Positions 1-10,221 of a DNA stretch of 64,000 nucleotides are shown here, one piece after another. Origin of the DNA: Zanthoxylum bungeanum (taxonomy: Eukaryota > Streptophyta > Magnoliopsida > Sapindales > Rutaceae); contig SKCR01023729.1 in the NCBI GenBank assembly GCA_019454045.1, positions 1 through 64,000 on the forward strand, written 5' to 3'. Both the position numbers and the translations under genes were made by a program. The number at the start of each line of letters is the position of its first letter. Position 1 is the first letter of the stretch. The notes beneath the pieces were generated by a model, which was not told the origin of the DNA, made no database searches, and worked only from the letters and a program-made list of their open reading frames with translations.

Positions 1-639
1 TGCCAAAGCCAATGCTTAGTTGATTCAGAGGAAAAAGGTTAGGTAATACATTGGATTGTATTGGCATATATAAGATATGTGATTCGGACTTGGATGTCCC
101 CCTACCGGATCTAGGAATTGGATTGGATCCAATTGATTTTAGAGATCTACCTAGTTAATTATCATACAATTGTTGGCCAAAGTCAAGATTGTGTGATATT
201 TAACGGGATCCTAGCCCACTAGGAAACGTGGTTCCCCGAGTACTCGACAGAGGGTTAGAGCTCGCCGAAAAATAGTGGGAAGCAATAATTGAATTTGCAA
301 TATTCGTTCGATTACTCGCCATATACGCTCATTCAATTATTTCGTCGCGAGATTAAATGTTAGTTGGACTAATATTTAAATTGTTGTTTTAATTAACAGT
401 TGGACTGTATTATAGTTGATTATATAATTGGATTATATTAATCAATATATTTGAATTAATTAATTTCAGTTTACAGTTGATTTTATAATTTGATTATAGT
501 AATCAATGTAATTGAGGTTAATTAATTTAGATTATATTTGATTATATAGTTGGACTATTATAATCATTATAATAAAAGGTACCACAAATCGTGATTATAT
601 AGTTAGACTATTCGAATCAAGATAAATTGAAAGATTGAC

Positions 640-1030
640 ATTTAAAACATAATCCTGGGGAAAATGTATTTAAATGGTTTAATTTTCAAATTGGGAATAA
701 ATTTCAGGATGGTCCTGGAAAATAATAAGTTATTTTATTTGATAAAATAATATATTAAGTCTAAGCCTGGAGTTAAGCAATAAGTGGAACATGATATTTG
801 GAATATTCATGTAATGATAACTTTAGTGCTTAATCCATAATACTTGTCATATAGACTCCTTAATTTCTTTATCAGAACTAAAGATTAGATTCTTAAAGTA
901 TGATACTGAATTGAAGGATCTTTATAAATCTAAAATTAGATTTTAGAAGTAAAAATTACAATAAATAATTCTTGGAGAATTAATGACTATTCTCAAGGAG
1001 ACAAAGTCAAACTTTGCAATTAGGCAAGTA
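640..1030 (+). pseudogene. Copia A gag remnant
   Basis: This stretch aligns with the better preserved gag of element B starting at 20324 (residues MAGKINVRDIIMGDNVFNG). It carries several small indels and stops. The same lesions occur in element E around 44390-44760, so they predate both insertions. No product is expected. Confidence 0.7.
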
Positions 1031-1399
1031 GTGCAAGACACACCTTACTTTAATATTCTAGAAATCTGAGGCTTGGCCAAAGGCTACTGGAATGTTGAAA
1101 TGGGCAAATGCAAGATCATTATAATCTTCTAGGAAGATAAAATGACATATCCCAAGAAGGAATTGAAGACGAGCAAAGCTCTGACTTCAAAAATGATTGT
1201 CATAATTATGTTCACAACTAGTATTAAAATTAGATTTAGATACTGAGTGTGGTACATAAAATATATATATTGATGTTCAGAATCTGTTTTGAACAGGATA
1301 CTGACTTCGATTGAGATTATCTGCGAATTGGAAATGGGACGAAAGTCGCTGTTTTAACCGTAGATAGCCAAATTTAGGAATTACCAAATTTGGAAACTG

Positions 1400-2560
1400 T
1401 TATAATGTAACTAGTTTGACTAGAAACATTATCTCTATATCGCGTATAACCCGCTGCGGGTGTACCTTTAATTCTAGAACACTAAAGTGTTTCATTATAT
1501 AAAAATGATATTGAGATAAACACATTAGATGTGAATAACAGAATTTATATTTTGAATATAAATAATATCTCAAATATATAACATGACAAATAAATAGCTC
1601 AAACTGATTTGATCGGTTAAGAAACTTAATTGTGGCATAGTTATCAGGGACACTATTAAACAAGAATCGTATATCCGTACTTTTGAAGAGCGGGTACCAA
1701 GACTAATTTGATTTCAATAAAATAAAGTCTACGAATCTAGTTTATTGGGCAAAGTGCCTAAAACACTATTTACTTGGTAAAAGTGTAAATGACACCGATC
1801 TGTTAGCCCTACTTCATAGTGAAGCCAGTGGGCCCATGTCTAGCTAGGCTAGATATGGATATGAATATTTCGTGACCTATACGGATGTGGCATCGCGTTA
1901 TGGTTATGTGTTTCTTTTGAAACATAAATCGGAAAACTTTTAAATTTCGACACGAAATAGACAAACAAATCGGCTAAAGTATGAAACCGTCACGGTAAGA
2001 CCGTAATGGAAAATACTTGAAAGAGTATAGTATTCTTTCAAATGAGGAATCCTCCCGGAACACGTCAGTTTGACGGTGTGTCCGAAGAGGATTAACCGAA
2101 TTTTGTTAGACATGATAAGGTTAATCACGAGTCGCTCTGAGCTACCATTTCCTTCAACGGATAAGCATAAACAGTGCAGAACTTATTTTGAATAAGGTCC
2201 CATAAATATCCATTTGACAGAGAACATATTAGATATGGACGGAAAACGAAACCAGGTTTCACATTCCTGTAAGATTTGGGATGCTAGGCATACGTTTGGA
2301 TGATACCAAACAAGAACCCAAATTGGATAAGTGCCAAATGTAGGTAATCCTAGGGATATCATAAGTATTGTACTTATACATCTCACATGAGAACAATTAG
2401 ATTGTTGCTCACCATGCGGTTTTCCTAAGAGGAATACCGATATGCAGTGGTAAGTGGGAGGATAGTAGTATAACTCGATGAAAATCGGAATAATATTGTT
2501 TCAAGGCACTGAATCTTAATGGAACGCAAATAGTTCATCAAGAATGAAACTATTACTATT
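1400..2560 (+). pseudogene. Copia A integrase remnant
   Basis: Out-of-frame fragments match the copia integrase core and C-terminal part. They include a region near 1860-1930 corresponding to TYTDVASRYGYVFLLKHKSE and a later block near 2270-2440 corresponding to the WGCEAYV...KC..VGYPR segment. Stops and frameshifts interrupt every frame. The order gag-integrase-RT-RNase H is the copia order. Confidence 0.65.
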
Positions 2561-2579
2561 AATCTTCGAATACACAAGA

Positions 2580-3190
2580 ACCGCGTAAGTCGGAGAGAGT
2601 CAGAAAACAACCTGGGGTATGGGTTTCTGATCTAACCTCATAAATATGTCTATCTTAATGAGGAATACCAACTGACTACGTATGAGGAAGTGATACAAAG
2701 TATCGACTCTCTATTATGGCAAAGTGCCAGATAGTCTGGAATGGATTCCATGTATATTAACAGTTTGGATACTAGTTAATGTACCACAAGGCATTGTGCC
2801 TATTGGTACTTTATGAGTCTTCAAGGAAGACATACATGGATGGCAACATACCAACGTATAAAGCTAGGCTTTTAACCGAAAGGTATCGTTATCAACATTG
2901 TGTTGATTACGGTTCAACCTTTTACCTGTTGCCACGGTAATCCATTTGGATAATGCTTGTTATTCATCCATGATTGGATTGCGGCAAGCATTAGGTTCTG
3001 GAACTATCGTTTTGATGTAATCATAATGGTTTATGATTTAATTCAAAACGAATAGATTTTTGTGTATATAAGAGGGTTAGTGGGAGCACACTGACAGTGG
3101 CTGTCCTATATAAAATAATGATAATACGTCATTCTTGGAAATGATATTCCCATAAATAACTATCGGCGAAAGCTTGGCTTTCGAAATACT
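2580..3190 (+). pseudogene. Copia A reverse transcriptase remnant
   Basis: Fragments correspond to the start of the copia RT domain: the TTYEEVIQ.IDS linker at 2670-2710, then PXGIVPIGT..VFKED near 2790-2830. Next comes a VLY..D position near 3100, where the catalytic YVDD is destroyed. Part of the domain, the AFLNG to HANKV region, is missing compared with element B at 25560-25690. Confidence 0.65.
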
Positions 3191-3329
3191 CTCCGAGAAA
3201 CCGTACATTGAAAAATGTATGCGACCTGGTGTCTCATACGCTTTGAGCATATGGATTCACAAACAGGCCAATCCGAGTGATAGTCACTGGATTGATGTTA
3301 AGAACATCCGTTAGTATCTTAGAGAACTA

Positions 3330-3640
3330 AGGATGCTGTCTTAGTCTATGGAGAATGAGAACTTGAAGTGACTAGGATAACTGTAGCAAGTTTCCTATAA
3401 CCGATAAAAACGACTATAAGTCGCAAACGGTACTATACAGTTTGAAGAACGGTACAGTGAGCTGGAAACCTTCCAAGCAAGATACTGTTACCGAATAAAC
3501 AACAAATGCGGGTTAATTGCAGCAGCAGAGGCAGCAATAGAAGCCATCTGGGTCAATAACAAATCTAATTAGATTAGATATAGTTCTGTTAGCAGCTGAG
3601 CTAGGCGTCAGCACAGGCTAAAGAATTAATGGTCTCATAA
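3330..3640 (+). pseudogene. Copia A RNase H remnant
   Basis: Interrupted fragments match the copia RNase H domain: TDKNDYKSQ near 3405-3430, GTVSWKPSKQDTV near 3450-3490 and AAAEAAIEAIWV near 3515-3550. The domain immediately precedes the 3' non-coding tail, polypurine tract and LTR. Confidence 0.65.
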
Positions 3641-3827
3641 CGATCCAGATACATACTTCGATATTCATCTGATTCATTCGGATTACACATCGTGGCGATG
3701 CGATGATCGAATAAATCGCGTCAAGATGATATTCATGAAAATCCGCTAACGAAAGTCTTTTCTCAGCAATTTGAGCCAACCGTACATAGTTCGGGTGTCA
3801 GAGACACGAGTGACTGGCTATAGGCCA

Positions 3828-3837
3828 AGTGGGAGAT
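3828..3837 (+). other. Polypurine tract of copia A
   Basis: The purine-rich AAGTGGGAGAT block ends just before the LTR start TGTTGG. It is the expected plus-strand primer site. The same block precedes the LTRs at 26645 and 47903 and, on the minus strand, the LTR at 52497. Confidence 0.8.
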
Positions 3838-4891
3838 TGTTGGACAATTATGACCCATAGCGTCACTATTTGTACAGATCATGGTGTTGTTGTACAAATT
3901 AACTATGTGACAAAGGAGATTGCACTCTTATCATTTGTGATTAGATCACATAGATATATAAATGATGAGAGGGTCCATATGATTTGTTCCTGGATAGAGA
4001 ATGATATGAGACAGTATCAGTCCACGAAGGATAAATCATTAAATATCCCTAGTCAGAGTATTATCGAGATTGGACATCGATAAATACGTAAAAGACTAGT
4101 ATTACACTTGTGCGCGTTTGTGAGGGCACAACGACATAGTTCTCATATATTTGGGTATATGATACTCATGCAAGTGTAGTAGGAGGTTGTGTTTCACCGA
4201 TGGTATGGGAAACAGCTTCGCTCTGGATAGACCCCCCGCGGAATCCCATTGGTAATATGACTATGTGTCTATGGGAGTCTGCAATCAGGGTAGGTGTATT
4301 TGGTCTTAACCTGAGACTTGCACCGCTAATACATACGACAATCAATATACTTTAGTTGAGGTCGTCCAGGGATTTAACCGGTTCTGTGTACGCCGATACT
4401 GGGTATATTGAGAATCGTAATGTGTTGTGGTGTGATGTCAAGACAGAAGTGTCACTCCAGTCATATGGAGATGATGGTCACGTAGGATACGGAACTCGTT
4501 CTCTTAAATGCTCGAGCTATCGGGATATTATGACAAGGTCATGAATATCCGATTATAGAGACTAGTTACCAGACAGATATGTGCTTCGTACGGGGCAGAC
4601 ACAATTCCAGCCCCAGGCCTAGCACGTGAACATCCGATACTGGACAGAAATACGCAATACTTCGGTATACTACGCTTGATATAGATCACTTATTCCTATA
4701 AGGATATTTCTGGAGAATTGGGTAGGCATGGCGCTTTGCTAGAAGCCAACCTTGTCTTGTAAATCGGTACAAACGTAGTACGAGGTACTTACGTGTTCGG
4801 ATAGTCCGACGATAGTATTTACTGCCAACATATCTGGGGATCTCATGGGTCGCTTCCCGAAAATTCACCGATGATGTATGACTCGCACTTT

Positions 4892-5109
4892 ATTAATCTG
4901 AGATTAATTAGAAGAGAGAGAAAATTAATCTGGGATTAATTACGGAGATATTTTATCTAGGATAAATAATTTAATTAAAGAGAGAACGATTAATTTGAAA
5001 TTAATCGATAAAATAATATATTCGATATATTATGCGAAATTGGATTTCGACGCGGAATTAAAATTAGATTTTAATTCGGGCGAACGAATTAATTTAGAAT
5101 TAATTCGTT
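4892..5109 (+). repeat. Chain of short perfect hairpins with three-base loops in LTR
   Basis: Successive perfect inverted repeats with three-base loops are visible: 4892-4908 (7-bp arms, loop TGA), 4923-4941 (8, TGG), 4952-4966 (6, TAG), 4987-5007 (9, TGA), 5013-5033 (9, TCG), 5035-5049 (6, TGG), 5055-5077 (10, TAG) and 5083-5109 (12, TAG). The arm words differ from one hairpin to the next. The same chain recurs in the LTRs at about 17327-17530, 27655-27930, 29275-29520, 30855-31100, 32440-32680, 33838-34080, 35420-35760 and, reversed, 42060-42300. Function is unknown. Confidence 0.85.
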
Positions 5110-5476
5110 AGCGACGTGAATAGTGATTTCGCTAGGCGTAATCGCTTAATTACGTCGCGATGAAAAATTCGTTAATTTGGAATTAGCGAACCCAAGCCCG
5201 AGATTATTTGCGAGCGCATTCGCATTTCGAATTCGAGTGCGGCACGCAAGTCAAATCAAGCGTCAAATCACTAGTCACATCAAGCGTCAAATCACATGTC
5301 ACTTTGAGTGATGTGACAATTTGATTGATAGATTTGAGTGATTGATGTGGTAGTTGAAAAGCATTAAAGGCATTTGCTTTTTGATTTTTGCTTTTTGCTT
5401 TTTGACTTTTGCTTTTTGATTTTTGGTAAATGATAATGCTTTTGTATTTGATTTTATTTTTGGAAAATAAAATAAA

Positions 5477-5484
5477 TATATAAG
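5477..5484 (+). promoter_or_regulatory. TATA box in LTR of copia A
   Basis: TATATAAG lies in the 3' third of the LTR, upstream of a pyrimidine-rich stretch (TTCCTTTTCTCTC) typical of a plant LTR transcription start. The equivalent box in the LTR monomers is TATAAAAG, for example at 28226-28233. Confidence 0.5.
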
Positions 5485-5959
5485 TAAAACATTTCCTTTT
5501 CTCTCTCTACCATTCACGGTTTCAAGGGAAAAACCTAATTTTTCCCTCCTCTTTTTCTCTTCTCCCTCTCACGCTTGGAGTCGTTCTTCACCTTCTTCCT
5601 CTACCAATTTCTGGTTTGACCGAAAATGAAGAAGGAGAAAGTGCTAGCACACACATGGGTTATATTATGGTGATAGGGAAACTAATACATGAGCATGGAA
5701 CCATTTTGGAGCTTGAAGCTTGGAGCTTCAATGGAGGTCTCCCATGGCCGATTTTGGAGGAGCCAAAACTGCCCCCCACCGTGCAGTCCAGCAGTTCACA
5801 GCAGCTCAAAACCGAGCTTCAACAAGAAGGAAAATGGGTTTTGTTCTTCCTAGCATCAAACCATTTAATGTGAGTATGTATTCCGCCTTACTCCTTGAAG
5901 TATTCATGCGTTTTTTTTTTCTTGATTTCATGATCTTGGGACCTAATTAGAAACCAACA

Positions 5960-6760
5960 CAGTAGGCATGTCGCAGCGCCAAGTCCAAAAGATGTTTGGG
6001 ATGTCACTCGAGGGGGCACCTGTAGTGTGGTATCACAGCCTTGAGAAAAAAGGTTAAGGAAGATTGGAGGGAACTGGCTGATGCCTTCCTAAAGCAGTAT
6101 GTTATAGACTTGGAAATCGACTTGTCGCTTCGCGACTTGGAGAATACCAAGCAGAAGCCAGAGGAAAGCTAATATGTGGATCGTTGGAGAAGCCAGCTTT
6201 TGAAGATGCAGACTCAGCCTTCAGAGAATGACTAGATTAAGATGATTATCAATGGTACGAAACCCTCGATTTATGGTAAGCTGAGAATGATGACCTCTAT
6301 GATTGCAGATTTCCGACAGCTGAGGGAAACGGTCATGGATAGTGAAGAGGAGGAAGCCAAGAATCGGAAGTTTTACAGTTTGAATAGGAGAACCGTTGGA
6401 GGACCCTCGGGTGCAAGGCCTGTTTCTACGGAGATTACTGCCATTAAGAATAGGCATTTTTCTAACTTGGGCAGACCCTTGTCCAAAGTACTTGAGAAGT
6501 TGACCAGGCAGGGACTCCTGAAACCTTTGGAGCCTAGACCACTACCCAATCCTCCGCCACCAAACCTTAACATGAACCGTTATTGTCACTTCCACCAAAA
6601 CCCCGGCCATGACACCGACAACTGTAACCACTGAGACACGAGATCCAAGACCTTATAGACTCCCACAAAATCCCTGACCCTGAGAAAGAACAACCAAACA
6701 AATACCGTAACCCCTTGCCAAACTATCACTCTATTCCCCACCTACTTATATGATCAACTC
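5960..6760 (+). pseudogene. Gypsy gag remnant with CCHC-like motif
   Basis: The reading frame resembles a retrotransposon gag: MFGMSLEGAPVVWYHSLEKK near the start, a coiled region, then a zinc-knuckle-like YCHFHQNPGHDTDNC at about 6580-6625. This C..H...H...C variant is common in Tat/Ogre gag. A one-base insertion near 6050, TAA near 6171, TAG at 6233-6235 and a one-base loss near 6633 break it. The frame from 6242 to 6634 is the longest open piece (130 codons). It begins in mid-gag because the copia A LTR replaces the 5' part. Confidence 0.8.
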
Positions 6761-7269
6761 TGGCCTACCCGAAGACCTTTTCCTCCAATCCTTCGACCAT
6801 CAAGCCTCTTGCCTTGGAATTTGGGATAGCAACAGTGAGGACGAGACGGAACATAAGAATTTCTGGGAGGGGAGTAGTGACGAAGATAGGTGGAGTATAG
6901 ACTGAGAGAGTGAGGAAGGGGAATGACCGGAGTGGGCGCTTTTATAATGATACTGCAGAGAAAAAGGGAAGGAAGTGCTGACAGAATGCCGAGAGGTGGC
7001 CGACAATACTGAGAATGCTGAAGGAGATGTAGTGCTGCGGCAACTGAAAAGGGCCGGAGCACATTTGAGTATCTGGGAGTTGTTGTGTGCATCCGGAGAG
7101 CACAGCCGGGCTATGGTGGAGGCCTTTAGCAAGATAATAGTGTCGGAGGATGCTAATCCCGGAATGTTTGTAGGATCAGTGCATAAGGAAGCTCTGCAAT
7201 AACATTTTCTGAAGAAGAAACTCCCCGGCTGAGGGAAGAAAACCACAATAGGCCTTTATTTATCTGAGC

Positions 7270-7673
7270 TGAAGTGAGGGGCAAGAAGACATCTTGCGTG
7301 ATGGTGGACAATGGCTCATCCATCAATGTGTGCCCATTGAGGATTTTGGCGAGGCTGGGTATAAAGCTAACAGATCTGAGTCCCTCTAATATGACTATCA
7401 AGGCTTATGATGATAGCAAGAGGGGAGTCGAGGGTACTTTTTCCGCGATGGTCAAGGTTGGCCCGATTGAGGATGAAGTTGAGTTCACAGTGCTAGATAT
7501 CCCGGCCACTTTTACCTTGTTGTTGGGAAGACTGTGGTTTCATAAGCTTGGGGCGTGCCCTCCACTCTGCATCAGGTTATTAAATTTCCGTATGGAGAAG
7601 GGATTGTCACCATCCGAGCTGAGGTGGACAATGTTATAGCCACCTTGGAAATACAACCTTTCACGAGGTTCTA
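7270..7673 (+). pseudogene. Gypsy aspartic protease domain
   Basis: The frame encodes MVDNGSSINVCPL, in which DNGS holds the catalytic aspartate, and later TLLLGRLWFHKLGA, the second conserved block of retroviral-type proteases in the Tat/Ogre branch. It would cleave the polyprotein. A one-base deletion near 7553 shifts the frame just after LGRLWFHKLGA, and a TAA near 7672 interrupts the restored frame. The stretch 7674-8350, which joins protease to RT, is mostly open but also interrupted near 8014. Confidence 0.8.
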
Positions 7674-7674
7674 A

Positions 7675-8353
7675 GTGTCGGCAACTTTTGAGGAGTGGGT
7701 GAATCCCAAGGTAGCAATGATCATGGAGAAAATGAAGTTCGAACCAGGCCAAGGCCCGACATTGCCAGATTTCAAAGGGCATAATACTCGTAGGGGTTTG
7801 GGATACCGATTTGATGAAGATAAGCCAAAGGCCAAGAAGAAAGTGCTGAAGTTGATGGAATGCTTTGTAAAGGCTTCGGGGTATCAAGGAGAGCCTGAAC
7901 TAGTGGAAATTAACGGGATTGTGGTGCCCGGATTTGAGATCTTCCAAGATGTACTGGGCGAAAAATCGCTGACGGAAGGAATGGCGAAAGAAGAAGAGAA
8001 ATGGGAAGAGAGCTGATGAAGTTGGAGAGCCTAACTCTTGAGGAGGATAATGAGCCTGAGAAGAACCCGGTTGTGGAGGAAGAAGTGTCTGTAGATGATG
8101 AGTTCCTGATTTATTTGAGTGTACTCCCGCATTTGCTAGCAATAAAGACAATCATTTTGCTTACTTGCCTGAGTCACTTCCTCTTAACTTGCATGACTTA
8201 AGCATATTCGATATCAACTCCACCAAAACGAATGCATTCAACCTTGGTACGCCTGAAAGTCCCAAGGAAGTCTTAATTGCGAGTGAGGTTACCGCCAAAG
8301 AGCGGAAGAGTTTAGAAGAGATATTGGTCAAATATGCTAAGGTATTTACTTAG
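7675..8353 (+). pseudogene. Gypsy pol linker between protease and RT
   Basis: Open stretches at 7675-8016 and 8165-8353 carry polyprotein linker sequence such as FEEWVNPKVAMIMEKMKFEP and ERKSLEEILVKYAKVF, the latter just before the RT domain. A frameshift near 8010 and a TAG at 8351-8353 separate them. The TAG is probably a former Trp codon of the family's VFAWSYEDM motif. No separate function is inferred. Confidence 0.65.
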
Positions 8354-9240
8354 TCCTACGAGGACATGCATGGAGTAGATAGAAGCATTGCTCAGCATGC
8401 AATACCGACTTATCCAAACATGAGGCTGGTAAAGTAGAAGCTTCGGAGGAGGAGACATGAATGGGCCGAGAAGGTCAGAGAAGAAGTTAAGAAGCAAATA
8501 GATGTGGGATTCCTCGAAGTGGTAAAGTACCCTGAGTGGTTGGAAAATATTGTGCCAATACCGAAGAAAGACGGAAAAGTCAGAATGTGCGTGGATTACA
8601 GAGACCTAAACAAAGCTTGTCCGAAAGATGACTTTCCTTTGTCGCATATAGATGTACTTATTGATAGTGCGGCTTTGTCTACTATGTACTCATTCACAGA
8701 TGGGTTCTCGGGATACAATCAGGTTCTTATGGCTGAAGAAGATAAGCATAAGACTGCCTTCGTCACAGAATGGGGAACCTATTGCTACAAGGTGATGTCG
8801 TTTGGGCTTAAGAATGTCGGAGCCACTTATCAGCGGATGGCCACTACCTTATTTCATGAACGAATGCATAAGGAGATTGAGATGTACGTGGATGACATGA
8901 TGGTCAAATCAGAGACGCGAGATGGGCATATAGAAGTATTGGAGAAGTTCCTTGAACGAGTCGACAAGTACAACCTACGGCTGAATCCCAAGAAGTGTCT
9001 ATTCGGAGTAACATCGGGGAAGTTGCTCGGCCATACAGTAGGAATGGGAGGAATAGAAGTGGATCCTGAAAAGATCAAGGCTATTACTGAAATGCCCGCA
9101 CCGAAGATGGAAAAAGAAGTCAGAGCATTCCTTGGGAAAATCCAGTACATCAGTCGGTTTATTGCCAAGTTGACGTCAGTGTGTGAGCCTATCTTCAAAC
9201 TATTGAGGAAAGACCAGCCGGTGAAGTGGAATGAACAGTG
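8354..9240 (+). pseudogene. Gypsy reverse transcriptase
   Basis: An uninterrupted 293-codon frame from 8504 to 9385 carries the RT core: NIVPIPKKDGKVRMCVDYRDLN, the YSFTDGFSGYNQ block with the first catalytic aspartate, FVTEWGTYCYKVMSFGLKN, and the active-site box YVDDMMVK at about 8884-8907. The N-terminal part at 8354-8503 is cut by TAG at 8435-8437, where Gln would be expected. RT would copy the element's RNA into DNA. This is the best preserved enzyme of the window's retrotransposons, but it lies within a broken polyprotein. Confidence 0.9.
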
Positions 9241-9690
9241 TCAGGAAGCATTTGATAAAATCAGAGAATATTTGGTGAAGCCTCCTGTTTTGAAACCTCC
9301 GAGACAGGGTAGACCATTGGTACTTTATTTGGCTATTGAACCCGAAGCGCTGGGGGCAATGATGGTACAAGCAGATGAGACATGAGTAGAGCATGCAGTC
9401 TACTACCTCAGTAAGAAGTTGCTTCCCTACGAAGCCCGCTATCAGGAAGTGGAGAAGATTTGTTTGGTAGTAGTATGGGCATCCAGGAAATTGTGCCATT
9501 ACTTCCAATCCTCCAAGATCTAAGTGGTAGCGAAGGAGATTCCTTTGAAATACTTGCATTTGGTGCCCTCGCTAGTTGGGAAATTGGGCAGATGGCTAGT
9601 GTTGCTGACGAAATTTGATATCGACTACCTCACCTCTAAAGTTATCAAAGGGCGAGCCGTAGCCGAGTTCCTAGCGTTACAACCCGTTGA
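9241..9690 (+). pseudogene. Gypsy RNase H (first copy)
   Basis: After RT, the frame continues into a gypsy RNase H-like domain: VLYLAIEPEALGAMMVQ, then EHAVYYLSKKLLPYEARY and VVVWASRKLCHYFQ. It is interrupted by TGA at 9383-9385 and TAA near 9522. The domain would degrade the RNA of the RNA/DNA hybrid. In the Tat/Ogre branch this copy is often degenerate because a second RNase H follows. Confidence 0.75.
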
Positions 9691-10221
9691 AGGGGATCAG
9701 TACAAGTTTGAGTTCCCCGATGAGGAAATCCAAGCTATAGTAGTCCAAGGGTGGAAGATGTATTTTGAGGGAGTAGTGAACTACAAAGGAGCCGGAATTG
9801 GGATTGTGATAGTAACTCATGAAGGAGAAACCTTGCCTATGGCCAAGAGGTTGACGTTCGGAGTGACTAACACATAGCCGAGTACGAAGCATGTGCCTTC
9901 GGGTTGACTGCATTGATAGCCTTGAGAGCTAATAATGTTGAAGTTTACGGAGACTCAATGTTGGTAATCCGACAGATGCAAAGAGAATGGGAGTTAAAAG
10001 AAGAACGGTTGAAACCATACTTGTTCTACCTCAGAAATCTGGCACAGGCTATCCCTGACTGCAAATTCCAGCACTTGTCGCGAGAAGAGAATCATATGGC
10101 AGACGCATTGGCAACATTAGCCGCAACTTGGGAGAATCCGGAAAAATTGATAATGAGACCATTGGTGTTGACAACAGCGAGTAAACCTGTTTACAAGGTA
10201 GAAATGGTCCTAGAAGTATAG
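9691..10221 (+). pseudogene. Gypsy second, archaeal-type RNase H (aRNH)
   Basis: The sequence encodes a second RNase H: WKMYFEGVVNYKGAGIGIVI, then AEYEACAFGLTALIAL, VYGDSMLVIRQMQREWELKE and a terminal REENHMADALATLA. The D/E/D/D pattern of RNase H can be recognised, although the first position reads E (YFEG), where a D is usual. A one-base deletion near 9875 shifts the frame and TAG at 10219-10221 ends it. An additional aRNH between RT-RNH and integrase marks the Tat/Ogre lineage. Confidence 0.8.

Larger units (their letters stand above)
1..3837 (+). pseudogene. Copia element A, decayed internal region (leader, gag, integrase, RT, RNase H remnants)
   Basis: This is the internal part of a Ty1/copia retrotransposon whose 5' end lies left of the window. 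It aligns along its length with element E (43841-47902) and, in part, with the gag and leader of element B. Order is leader (about 1-630), gag remnant (about 640-1030), integrase remnant (about 1400-2560), RT remnant (about 2580-3190) and RNase H remnant (about 3330-3640). Every domain is broken by stops and frameshifts, and no reading frame exceeds about 85 codons. The integrase region still shows a SRYGYVFLLKHKSE-like stretch near 1890. The RNase H region shows a VSWKPSKQDTVTE-like stretch near 3460. It is followed directly by a polypurine tract and the 3' LTR. The element cannot encode its own proteins. Assignment to Ty1/copia is firm; I do not assign the lineage. Confidence 0.85.
3838..5959 (+). 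mobile_element. 3' LTR of copia A (about 2.12 kb)
   Basis: The LTR starts with TGTTGGACAATTATGACC after the polypurine tract and ends with CCAACA at 5959, giving TG...CA ends. Homologous LTRs lie at 16280-18227 (solo), 26645-36213 (array), 47903-48727 and, reversed, 41302-42512 and 48728-49306. A TATATAAG box at 5477-5484 is the likely core promoter. The AT-rich middle carries the hairpin chain described separately. The DNA that follows at 5960 is gypsy gag, so the target duplication would be CAGTA (5960-5964), with its partner outside the window. Small open frames inside the LTR are not conserved in other copies and are not genes. Confidence 0.85.

Noticed and set aside
5616..5950. Open frames of 76-85 codons in the 3' part of LTR A
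   Set aside because: They overlap each other in different frames, and the equivalent position in other LTR copies has different frames.
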